The notes under the pieces: generated by a model
What the model was told of the DNA's origin: nothing
The model's database searches: none
What the model saw: the letters and a program-made list of their open reading frames with translations, nothing else
Position numbers and translations under genes: made by a program
In this document: one piece after another, positions 1-5,620 of the stretch
Layout: each line of letters starts with the position of its first letter
Position numbering within the stretch: position 1 is the first letter of the stretch
Assembly: GCA_023263465.1 (NCBI GenBank)
Contig: JALQWV010000105.1
Location: forward strand, 1 to 8,170
Direction: 5' to 3'
From: Ilumatobacteraceae bacterium
GTDB lineage: Bacteria; Actinomycetota; Acidimicrobiia; Acidimicrobiales; Ilumatobacteraceae
DNA length: 8,170 bases

Positions 1-503
1 AGAATGAAGTTCATGCCTTGGCTAAATTGGGGAAGTTGAAGTGCCATTTCAAACGTGGCGGCAGACCCCCCAAGCCCATGAAACGCAAAAAGTATCGGTG
101 AAGGGACTTCGCTGGTGTACGAATTGGGAACAACAAGTCGATATGTCCTTGGCCTCTGATTATCAATAGTTAAGGTGTGGAGATTCGGATCAACTGGATC
201 AATAACGTCGGTGTAGTTGATCACTGGCTCCGGAACCGTAGTCGATGTAGTTGATGTTGTTGAAGATGTAGTAGTTGAGGTAGTTGTTGTCGTTAAGGTC
301 TGAACAGCAGCGCGAATCCACTGTTTGCGACCAGCTCTCACGCGACACACCACGATGACCGGCCTGCTGTTGATGCGAGCCGAGACCCGAGTGCCAAGCG
401 CTGTCTTTGCACAGGATTGGCCAATCGAAACGGCATTTGCCGAAGTCGCGGGTATGGCTGTCCAAATCAAGGTGGCGCAAAGGGCTATGAAAAGTTTTTT
501 CAC
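1..503 (-). CDS. Secreted esterase / PHB depolymerase-like alpha/beta hydrolase (partial, 3' end missing)
   Basis: The minus strand reads open from a GTG at 503-501 to the window edge, about 167 codons, with an in-frame TAG two codons before the GTG. The N-terminus is a classic signal peptide: Lys-Lys at residues 2-3, a hydrophobic core at 4-19 and an Ala-x-Ala-type site (SANA) ending at residue 24. The mature start has a C31...C53...W62 pattern. A Thr/Ser-only linker follows at 69-89, then a catalytic domain beginning with RTYRLVVPNSY and FAFHGLGGSAATF. The HGxGG oxyanion segment is typical of the LpqC/COG3509 esterase, feruloyl esterase and PHB depolymerase family. The nucleophile Ser, Asp and His would lie beyond the window, so catalytic integrity cannot be judged. 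The substrate is probably an extracellular ester, but polyester versus plant or lipid ester cannot be decided. It is divergent from the alkyl sulfatase across 37 bp. Confidence in the gene is high; the exact family is moderate. Confidence 0.85.
   Translation of the reverse strand, partial: MKKLFIALCATLIWTAIPATSANAVSIGQSCAKTALGTRVSARINSRPVIVVCRVRAGRKQWIRAAVQTLTTTTTSTTTSSTTSTTSTTVPEPVINYTDVIDPVDPNLHTLTIDNQRPRTYRLVVPNSYTSEVPSPILFAFHGLGGSAATFEMALQLPQFSQGMNFI
237..299 (-). repeat. Low-complexity ACN/TCN codon tract encoding a Thr/Ser linker
   Basis: Twenty-one consecutive minus-strand codons, residues 69-89 of the secreted hydrolase, encode almost only Thr and Ser; the one exception is Leu70. On the plus strand this appears as a run of GTAGTTG/GTTGTTG-like words. 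It most likely forms a flexible, possibly glycosylated spacer between the N-terminal Cys motif and the hydrolase domain. Such repeats can change length by slippage. Confidence 0.8.
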
Positions 504-510
504 TTCCTAC

Positions 511-516
511 AGAATA
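511..516 (-). promoter_or_regulatory. Putative -10 element for the secreted esterase (leaderless)
   Basis: TATTCT on the minus strand ends 7 bases before the GTG start at 503. A TANNNT hexamer at this distance places the transcription start on or next to the start codon, as in leaderless actinobacterial mRNAs. The purine run AGGAA directly touches the GTG and is too close to act as a Shine-Dalgarno. I see no convincing -35. Confidence 0.45.
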
Positions 517-528
517 GTGAGCAGTAAG

Positions 529-534
529 TAATGT
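529..534 (+). promoter_or_regulatory. Putative -10 element for the alkyl sulfatase (leaderless)
   Basis: TAATGT is followed by 6 bases and then the GTG start at 541, with no Shine-Dalgarno between them. It lies 12 bp from the opposing -10 of the esterase, so the two promoters would face away from each other within 37 bp. No clear -35 is visible. Confidence 0.45.
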
Positions 535-540
535 TTAGAA

Positions 541-2454
541 GTGCACCAAAATCAATCAAAAACAGCAACATCGCATACACAATTGCATAATCGCAATGCT
601 GCAAATCGGGAGTTTGATCCCGCCGATCTTGAGCGGGTGCGCAAGGGATTCATAGCCAAACGAGAAAAGGGATTGATCACCGACGAAAGGGGTCGTTTCG
701 TTGGCGACAGCGACAATTATGAGTTTCTTCGCGATGGAAGGGAATGCCCAGAGACGGTCAACCCTCAGTTATGGCGACATGCAACGCTGAATGCACATCA
801 TGGCTTATTCAAGGTTGCCGATGGTATTTGGCAGGTGCGTGGCTACGACATTTCAAACATCACGTTTATTCGCGGATCGAATGGTTGGGTGGTAATTGAT
901 CCTTTGACTAGCGAACACACTGCACGTGCGGCACTCGCACTCATGGACGAACATGTAGAAAAACTGCCAACCACGGTGGTGATCTTCACGCACTCGCACG
1001 CTGACCACTTCGGTGGAGTGCTAGGAGTGACAACAAAGGAAGATGTTGATGCTGGACGCTGTCAGATTGTTGCTCCGGTTGGTTTCTTGCATGAAACCGT
1101 TGGCGAGAACGTCATTGCTGGTCCAGTGATGGGAAGGCGCGCGACGTACCAATTCGGTCCGATGCTTCCACCTGGGCCAACCGGCCATATTGACTGCGGG
1201 CTTGGCACAGGTGTACCAATGGGTCCTCCTGGTTTGCTTGCGCCAACCATAGACATCATGTTTACGGGTGAAGAGCTTGTGCTTGACGGTGTGCGCGTAA
1301 TCTTCCAACTTACGCCGGAGACTGAAGCTCCTGCTGAGATGAACTTCTTTTTTCCGGATCATGGCTGGTTGTGTATGGCGGAAAATTGTTCGCAAACGAT
1401 GCACAATTTGGTACCCATACGCGGAGCACTAGTTCGTAATGCATTGAGTTGGTCAAAGTACATCAATGAAAGTATTGAATTGTTTGCAGACCGAGCCGAT
1501 GTGCTGTTCACTTCGCACAACTGGCCAACCTGGGGGAAACATGACGTTCGAGATTTTCTCGTGTTGCAGCGTGATTTGTATAAGTGGATGCATGATCAGA
1601 CGATGCGTCATGCAAATCATGGGATGACCGCTGTGGAAATTGCTGACATGTTGAATTTGCCAGAAGAGTTTCAAGCGCACGAACACACGCGTGGGTTTTA
1701 CGGAGACCTTGTGCACAACGTAAAAGCGGTATATCAGCGATATCTCAGTTGGTATGACGGAAACCCAGCGAATCTCAATAAGTTGCCACCGGTAGAAGCT
1801 GGAAAGAGATATGTAGAACTTGCGGGTGGAATGGAAGCATTGTTGGCTTCGGCTCGCAAGTCATTTGAAGAGGGCGATTACCGCTGGGTCGCTGAGGTGG
1901 TGAACCATGCAGTGTTTGCAGACCCGTCAAATAGTGATGCGCGAAACCTGCAAGCAGATGTATTGGAGCAACTGGGTTATCAATCCGAGTCGTCAACCTT
2001 TAGAAACGCCTATCTCATGGGAGCACAAGAGCTTCGTCAAGGTCCTCCTCCGCCAACAGCATCACATGTTCGCGCTCGCAGCATGATTCGTGCAATGACG
2101 ATTGAACAAGTATTTGACACTTTGTCAGTGCGGTTGATTTCGGAAAACATAGGTGGGCTAAAGGTGGCAGTGAACTGGACGTTTACCGACATGACTGGAA
2201 CCCCAGACCATAAATGGGTGATTGGGCTATCGAATCGGACTTTGTACTCCGTTCGGGGCAGACACGATGACGGCGCGGCGGCCACTGTCGTAATTTCTCG
2301 TGCGCTGTTGCTTGAAGTAATTGCTCAAGTGACCACATTTATGGACGAGCTCAGCGCAGGAAGGGTGACGATTGAAGGTGATGCTTCAGCGCTGCTGAAC
2401 ATATTTGGCAACCTCGACACATTTGCAACAGGTTTTGCGATTGTCGAACCCTAA
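541..2454 (+). CDS. Alkyl sulfatase, SdsA1/YjcS-type metallo-beta-lactamase fold
   Basis: This 637-residue hydrolase should cleave alkyl sulfate esters to an alcohol and inorganic sulfate using two zinc ions. Residues 1-65 match the family's N-terminal arm (RKGFIAK, then GLITDERGRFV). The metallo-beta-lactamase domain spans about 90-335 with THSHADHFGG at 150-159. Proposed metal ligands are H151, H153, D155, H156, E262, E281 (AEN) and H326 (SHNWPTWG). Their spacing equals that of P. aeruginosa SdsA1 (H169, H171, D173, H174, E280, E299, H344, from memory). A helical dimerisation domain follows at about 375-505 and an SCP2-like hydrophobic-pocket domain at about 515-637. Unlike SdsA1 there is no signal peptide, so it probably acts in the cytoplasm. 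GTG at 541 is the first start after an in-frame TAA at 529, and no nearby alternative exists. Its stop lies 3 bp from that of the convergent Rieske gene. The exact substrate (primary versus secondary alkyl, steroid or aryl sulfate) is not determined. Confidence 0.93.
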   Translation: MHQNQSKTATSHTQLHNRNAANREFDPADLERVRKGFIAKREKGLITDERGRFVGDSDNYEFLRDGRECPETVNPQLWRHATLNAHHGLFKVADGIWQVRGYDISNITFIRGSNGWVVIDPLTSEHTARAALALMDEHVEKLPTTVVIFTHSHADHFGGVLGVTTKEDVDAGRCQIVAPVGFLHETVGENVIAGPVMGRRATYQFGPMLPPGPTGHIDCGLGTGVPMGPPGLLAPTIDIMFTGEELVLDGVRVIFQLTPETEAPAEMNFFFPDHGWLCMAENCSQTMHNLVPIRGALVRNALSWSKYINESIELFADRADVLFTSHNWPTWGKHDVRDFLVLQRDLYKWMHDQTMRHANHGMTAVEIADMLNLPEEFQAHEHTRGFYGDLVHNVKAVYQRYLSWYDGNPANLNKLPPVEAGKRYVELAGGMEALLASARKSFEEGDYRWVAEVVNHAVFADPSNSDARNLQADVLEQLGYQSESSTFRNAYLMGAQELRQGPPPPTASHVRARSMIRAMTIEQVFDTLSVRLISENIGGLKVAVNWTFTDMTGTPDHKWVIGLSNRTLYSVRGRHDDGAAATVVISRALLLEVIAQVTTFMDELSAGRVTIEGDASALLNIFGNLDTFATGFAIVEP

Positions 2455-2457
2455 GCC

Positions 2458-3426
2458 CTAGTTATCAAATCCATGTGAGATCATCGCTTTGCGGTAGGCA
2501 AGTGCAACCGCATCAAACTTCATGTGAAGTTCTTTGGTGATGTCAAAAGGAACTTTTTTTGGAAGTTGTGATTCAACAATCACTTTGTCCTGATTGAAAA
2601 TGACATCTTCAAAATCTTGTAGCACAGAATCCGGCTGGTCGTAATTGTAATTACGCCCGATGATCAGAAAACCGCGTGAGTGTTCGTCGTCTATGGGTTG
2701 CGATACGAAGAAATAGACCATGCCTTCTTTTCCACCCCAACCAAGATGAAGCAACAGGGTGAATGGCGTATGGATTTCGTAATGCGATGTGCGCGTTGGA
2801 GCATCAGTATTTGCGTTTGCAAAGACGGGGAAGTCATCGGTGTTTGGTGCCTCCGGACGCGTGATGTCGTACTTCACTACATGTCCTTCTGTGCGAACTT
2901 CGTAATCGGGAACAACAGGACGGTTGATATCGCCGAGTAGTCCTGGGTGCACCCAAGGGAAGTGTCCAAAGTCGGTGAAGTTTTCAAGTTGGCGTGACGA
3001 ATGCGTGTTCCATTCGTATGGCCCACAGTTCACCCATATCCATTCTTTTGCACCAAACTCATCAATCGCTGGAAGTGGTCGACGTGGTTCTTCAAGTGAA
3101 ACCCAAATCATGTTGTATTGCTCAATACACGTGTGAGCAGCAATTTTGGCTTTGGTCGGAATTTTTGTTGGGTCCTCCATCTGGGGGATGTGCGTACATT
3201 TGCCATTGCCGTCAAATTGCCATCCGTGATACGGGCACATGATCGTGTCGCCCTTTACGCAGCCACCGCTCAATGCGGTTCCTCGGTGCACGCAAACATC
3301 GCTTGTCGCGTGCGCAATTCCCGTGCTGTCCCGCCACACAACCAGTGGTTCACCAAGCAGTCTGACCGATAGCGGTGAAGTTCCGAGATCCGTGGAATAG
3401 GCAACCGGATGCAGGGTTTGTCGCAC
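2458..3426 (-). CDS. Rieske [2Fe-2S] non-heme iron oxygenase, VanA/dicamba monooxygenase-like alpha subunit
   Basis: It probably hydroxylates or O-demethylates a small organic substrate using O2 and electrons from a separate reductase. Numbering from GTG 3426 (322 aa), the Rieske domain has C45-x-H47 (VCVHRG) and C64-x2-H67 (CPYHGWQF). The catalytic domain has the bridging D152, the iron ligands H155 and H160 within ENFTDFGHFPWVH, and the likely third ligand D280 in NQDKVIVES. Spacings closely follow dicamba monooxygenase. The start is debatable. An ATG at 3498 would add 24 residues, but these are Pro/Arg-rich, use AGA, AGG and CGA codons, look non-coding and would overlap the start of the divergent kinase. 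GTG 3426 gives the family's usual short N-terminus and has a TANNNT box 6 bases upstream. No ferredoxin or reductase gene is in the window. The substrate is unknown; steroid, aromatic or pheophorbide-like compounds are possible. Confidence 0.9.
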   Translation of the reverse strand: MRQTLHPVAYSTDLGTSPLSVRLLGEPLVVWRDSTGIAHATSDVCVHRGTALSGGCVKGDTIMCPYHGWQFDGNGKCTHIPQMEDPTKIPTKAKIAAHTCIEQYNMIWVSLEEPRRPLPAIDEFGAKEWIWVNCGPYEWNTHSSRQLENFTDFGHFPWVHPGLLGDINRPVVPDYEVRTEGHVVKYDITRPEAPNTDDFPVFANANTDAPTRTSHYEIHTPFTLLLHLGWGGKEGMVYFFVSQPIDDEHSRGFLIIGRNYNYDQPDSVLQDFEDVIFNQDKVIVESQLPKKVPFDITKELHMKFDAVALAYRKAMISHGFDN

Positions 3427-3432
3427 AAGCCA

Positions 3433-3438
3433 AGGGTA
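3433..3438 (-). promoter_or_regulatory. Putative -10 element supporting the GTG 3426 Rieske start
   Basis: TACCCT on the minus strand is followed by 6 bases and then GTG 3426, the same geometry as the other leaderless-type promoters here. It sits inside an imperfect palindrome, CAAG-N4-CTTG at 3431-3442. This is only indirect support, because a TANNNT hexamer is short and the start was partly chosen by it. Confidence 0.35.
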
Positions 3439-3470
3439 CTTGTCCTTCGGTTGTCGTGGCCTACAGGGTC

Positions 3471-3476
3471 TAGGGT
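3471..3476 (+). promoter_or_regulatory. Putative -10 element for the kinase-lipocalin-aldolase operon
   Basis: TAGGGT is followed by 6 bases and then the GTG start at 3483, with no Shine-Dalgarno. An in-frame TAG at 3471-3473 forms part of the hexamer and rules out a longer upstream start. No clear -35 is visible. Confidence 0.42.
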
Positions 3477-3482
3477 TTTGTC

Positions 3483-4535
3483 GTGGGGGATGTTTCATCG
3501 CATGTAGGCGTAAGCGCTGAGTATCTATCGCGCCACCTCGGCGTTTCAGATCTAAAGATTGAGTCGGTTACAGCCATAGGTACGGGTCAAATGGCTGAGA
3601 GCTACCGAGTTGCGTTTGTTGAAGGATCTCACGACCAATTACCACCATCAGTAGTTGTCAAAGTTCCTTCACAGAGCGAGAGCAGCCGCACTGCTTCGCG
3701 AATAACGCGTTGTTATGAACTAGAAACAGGTTTCCATACCCACGTGAAGTCTTTGGTGGGAGTGAGTGCTCCTGCGTGCTTGCATGTGTGGTTTGATGCT
3801 CCAAATGATGACTTTGTCTTAGTTCTAGAGGACATTGTTGACGGTAAGCAGGGAGATCAAATCTCTGGCGCAACGGTTGAACAAGCGCGCGCAGCAATCA
3901 ATGAATTAGTGCAATTACACACGCCATTGTGGAACTCAACTCAATTGGATTCACTTGGCTGGATGCCGCGGCACACGATGGAAAGTTCACAAGGAACTCG
4001 CGACTTGCTCCGATCTGTGTTTGCCGGTTTCGCGACGCGTTTCTCGTCTCTGGTGAGTGCAGAGGTATTGGAACTCGGGGCGCAGCTAGTCGCAGCAATT
4101 GATGGCTATGACCGCGCATTTCCAAGTAATGAAACCATCGTGCATCGCGACTTTCGGCTCGACAACTTACTGTTCACCGAATCTCCGCAAGGGACTTCGG
4201 TAAAAGTGGTTGACTGGCAAACCGCGAGCATTTCCTCTGGTGCAACTGATCTTGCATATTTCATTGGGGCGAGTTTTGCTCCTGAGCAACGACGCGCGGT
4301 AGAGGACGAACTCGTTCATCAGTATCACGATGGTTTGGTGCAATCGGGGATCACCTTGTCGTGGACTGAAGCATGGGATCAGTATCGACTGTTTGCAACA
4401 TCTGGCTACATCATGGCCATCGTTGCTTCAATGCTGGTGAAGCAAACTGAGCGCGGAGACGCAATGTTTGCCGCGATGGCGAATCGTCACGGACAACAAA
4501 TGATTGATTTAGATACCTTGTCACTTTTTAGATAG
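3483..4535 (+). CDS. Phosphotransferase of the aminoglycoside phosphotransferase (APH) / small-molecule kinase superfamily
   Basis: This 350-residue protein has a complete APH-type kinase core. The P-loop is GTGQM at 33-37, the nucleotide lysine is probably K60 in VVVKVP, and the likely helix-C glutamate is E79 or E81. The hinge is VLEDI at 114-118. The catalytic loop is H221-R-D223-F-R-L-D227-N228, and the metal-binding aspartate is D244 in VVDWQ. All key residues are present, so it should be active. Family relatives phosphorylate hydroxyls on aminoglycosides, choline, ecdysteroids and, in ACAD10/11, hydroxy-fatty acyl groups. Given the sulfatase, Rieske and lipocalin-like neighbours, I infer a lipid or steroid-like alcohol rather than an antibiotic. 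GTG 3483 is the first possible start, and no ATG or GTG follows before the conserved core. It is followed after 8 bp by the lipocalin-like gene, in an evident operon. Confidence 0.9.
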   Translation: MGDVSSHVGVSAEYLSRHLGVSDLKIESVTAIGTGQMAESYRVAFVEGSHDQLPPSVVVKVPSQSESSRTASRITRCYELETGFHTHVKSLVGVSAPACLHVWFDAPNDDFVLVLEDIVDGKQGDQISGATVEQARAAINELVQLHTPLWNSTQLDSLGWMPRHTMESSQGTRDLLRSVFAGFATRFSSLVSAEVLELGAQLVAAIDGYDRAFPSNETIVHRDFRLDNLLFTESPQGTSVKVVDWQTASISSGATDLAYFIGASFAPEQRRAVEDELVHQYHDGLVQSGITLSWTEAWDQYRLFATSGYIMAIVASMLVKQTERGDAMFAAMANRHGQQMIDLDTLSLFR

Positions 4536-4537
4536 GA
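4534..4537 (+). promoter_or_regulatory. Shine-Dalgarno of the lipocalin-like gene
   Basis: AGGA overlaps the TAG stop of the kinase and sits 6 bases before ATG 4544. It decides this ATG over the out-of-frame ATG at 4540. It also indicates translation from an internal operon position, unlike the unit-opening genes, which lack such a site. Confidence 0.6.
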
Positions 4538-4543
4538 AAATGA

Positions 4544-5596
4544 ATGGCACATTTTGACGCAGAGGATGAACGATTCGGACATCAACTTCCTGAACCATTT
4601 CGCAATGTGGTTTATCACCATGACAGTTGGCGTGAAAGCTTGTTCTTCATCATGCAAAAGCGCAATGAACCAGGGGATGTCATTATCTTGACGCTTGCGC
4701 ATTTTCCGGCGCACAATGAAATGGATTCCCTGCAACTTGGACGTGTTGGCAGTACTCCAGTGATGGCGCGTCACGCACGCACGACAGTGGGAGACCCAAA
4801 CAATTGGAATGTGGGTCCAATATCAATCGACATTGTCGAACCCAAAAAGAAAATTCACTTGCTTGCCCGCAAATCTGACGCAACTCCAGTGGAACTTGAC
4901 GTCACGTTCACAGCGCGAACCGCTGCGTATCAACTTCGTCGGGGAACCATGAAAGCTGGAAATGAAGTGGTGTGGGACCAAACGCACATGTTTCAAAGTG
5001 GAACGTACAACGGAACATATACGCACAATGGGAAAACCTATGAAGTCGACAACTGGTGGGGGCAGCGCGATCATTCGTGGGGTGTGCGAGTGCATAACCG
5101 TTGCCCAATGTGGATGTGGACGCCAATTCAACTCGAAGAAGGGTTTTTGCAGGTGTGGCATTGGGAGTATCCAAACGGTGCTCGCGTGTATACCGACGGA
5201 TGTTTCGCCCCAGTAGGTGGAGGAGACCCGGTACCGGTAATTGCCTTTGAGCATGACCTCCAGTGGCAAGACGCGAATGGTAACGACGTTTCGTATGGTC
5301 AATTTGGAGAAGAAGTAGCGGGGCTAGCAGGTGTATTGACCTTCACGCTCGAAGGTGGACGAAGGATTATCGTCGAGGGCTCAGGCAGGTGGGCACAGCG
5401 CTACAGCAGTATTGCACTGAAGACTCCAAATGTGTTGGGAGGCGGACTGTCGGAAATGCAGATCACCACCTCAGACGGTCAACGTGGCAGTGCCATTTAT
5501 GAACTGACCGGACAGTGGCACCACCGCTATTTTCCAATCGGCCGTGGAGAGAAACTGCCGCCTTTAGGGGTAACGCCTGGCGAATTACACTCGTGA
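4544..5596 (+). CDS. AttH/CrtC lipocalin-like protein with RDHSWG motif (DUF7064/DUF7065-like)
   Basis: This 350-residue protein is rich in Trp, Tyr and predicted beta strands and has no signal peptide or membrane segment. The diagnostic part is WWGQRDHSWGVR at residues 171-182, preceded by GTYNGTYTHNGKTYEV at 153-168. The C-terminal half has further beta-type segments and ends with TGQWHHRYFPIGRGE at 322-336. From memory this matches the two-domain lipocalin-like families related to AttH and hydroxyneurosporene synthase (DUF7064/7065), which occur next to APH-like kinases in actinobacterial and sphingomonad lipid or steroid catabolic loci. The biochemical role is unknown; binding or hydration/isomerisation of a hydrophobic substrate is possible, and the conserved R175, D176, H177 and W179 would be the first residues to suspect. 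It lies 8 bp after the kinase and 24 bp before the aldolase. The family call is moderate; reality of the gene is near certain. Confidence 0.85.
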   Translation: MAHFDAEDERFGHQLPEPFRNVVYHHDSWRESLFFIMQKRNEPGDVIILTLAHFPAHNEMDSLQLGRVGSTPVMARHARTTVGDPNNWNVGPISIDIVEPKKKIHLLARKSDATPVELDVTFTARTAAYQLRRGTMKAGNEVVWDQTHMFQSGTYNGTYTHNGKTYEVDNWWGQRDHSWGVRVHNRCPMWMWTPIQLEEGFLQVWHWEYPNGARVYTDGCFAPVGGGDPVPVIAFEHDLQWQDANGNDVSYGQFGEEVAGLAGVLTFTLEGGRRIIVEGSGRWAQRYSSIALKTPNVLGGGLSEMQITTSDGQRGSAIYELTGQWHHRYFPIGRGEKLPPLGVTPGELHS

Positions 5597-5607
5597 GATA
5601 CACGAAT

Positions 5608-5613
5608 AAGGAG
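5608..5613 (+). promoter_or_regulatory. Strong Shine-Dalgarno of the aldolase gene
   Basis: AAGGAG lies 7 bases before ATG 5621. It is the best ribosome binding site in the window and fits a highly expressed glycolytic enzyme. I see no separate promoter in the 24-bp gap, so the gene is probably co-transcribed, although a promoter within the preceding coding region cannot be excluded. Confidence 0.7.
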
Positions 5614-5620
5614 CACGTGA

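Noticed and set aside
237..299. Possible tandem repeat or CRISPR-like array
   Set aside because: There are no evenly spaced identical repeats with unique spacers. The pattern is explained by Thr and Ser codons in frame.
199..480. Minus-strand open frame of 93 codons with an ATG at 480
   Set aside because: It is a shifted frame of the secreted esterase. Its translation has no family features, whereas the overlapping frame from GTG 503 has a signal peptide, a linker and an HGLGG motif.
325..531. Plus-strand open frame of 68 codons
   Set aside because: It is antisense to the esterase signal-peptide region, has no recognisable features and would run through the divergent promoter region.
1290..1340. 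Missing metal ligand in the sulfatase, because the text reads TPETEAPAEM
   Set aside because: Counting from H151 places E262 at exactly the SdsA1 E280 spacing. The extra Glu at 260 does not displace a ligand.
1021..1404. Minus-strand open frame of 127 codons
   Set aside because: It lies opposite the metallo-beta-lactamase core of the sulfatase. It is a shadow frame with no independent support.
3600..4250. Antibiotic resistance by an aminoglycoside phosphotransferase
   Set aside because: The kinase motifs define only the superfamily. There is no mobile element or resistance context, and the catabolic neighbours point to another substrate.
4823..5302. Minus-strand open frame of 159 codons
   Set aside because: It is fully antisense to the lipocalin-like gene, its composition is odd, and it has no motif or promoter. 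The plus-strand gene has a clear family signature.
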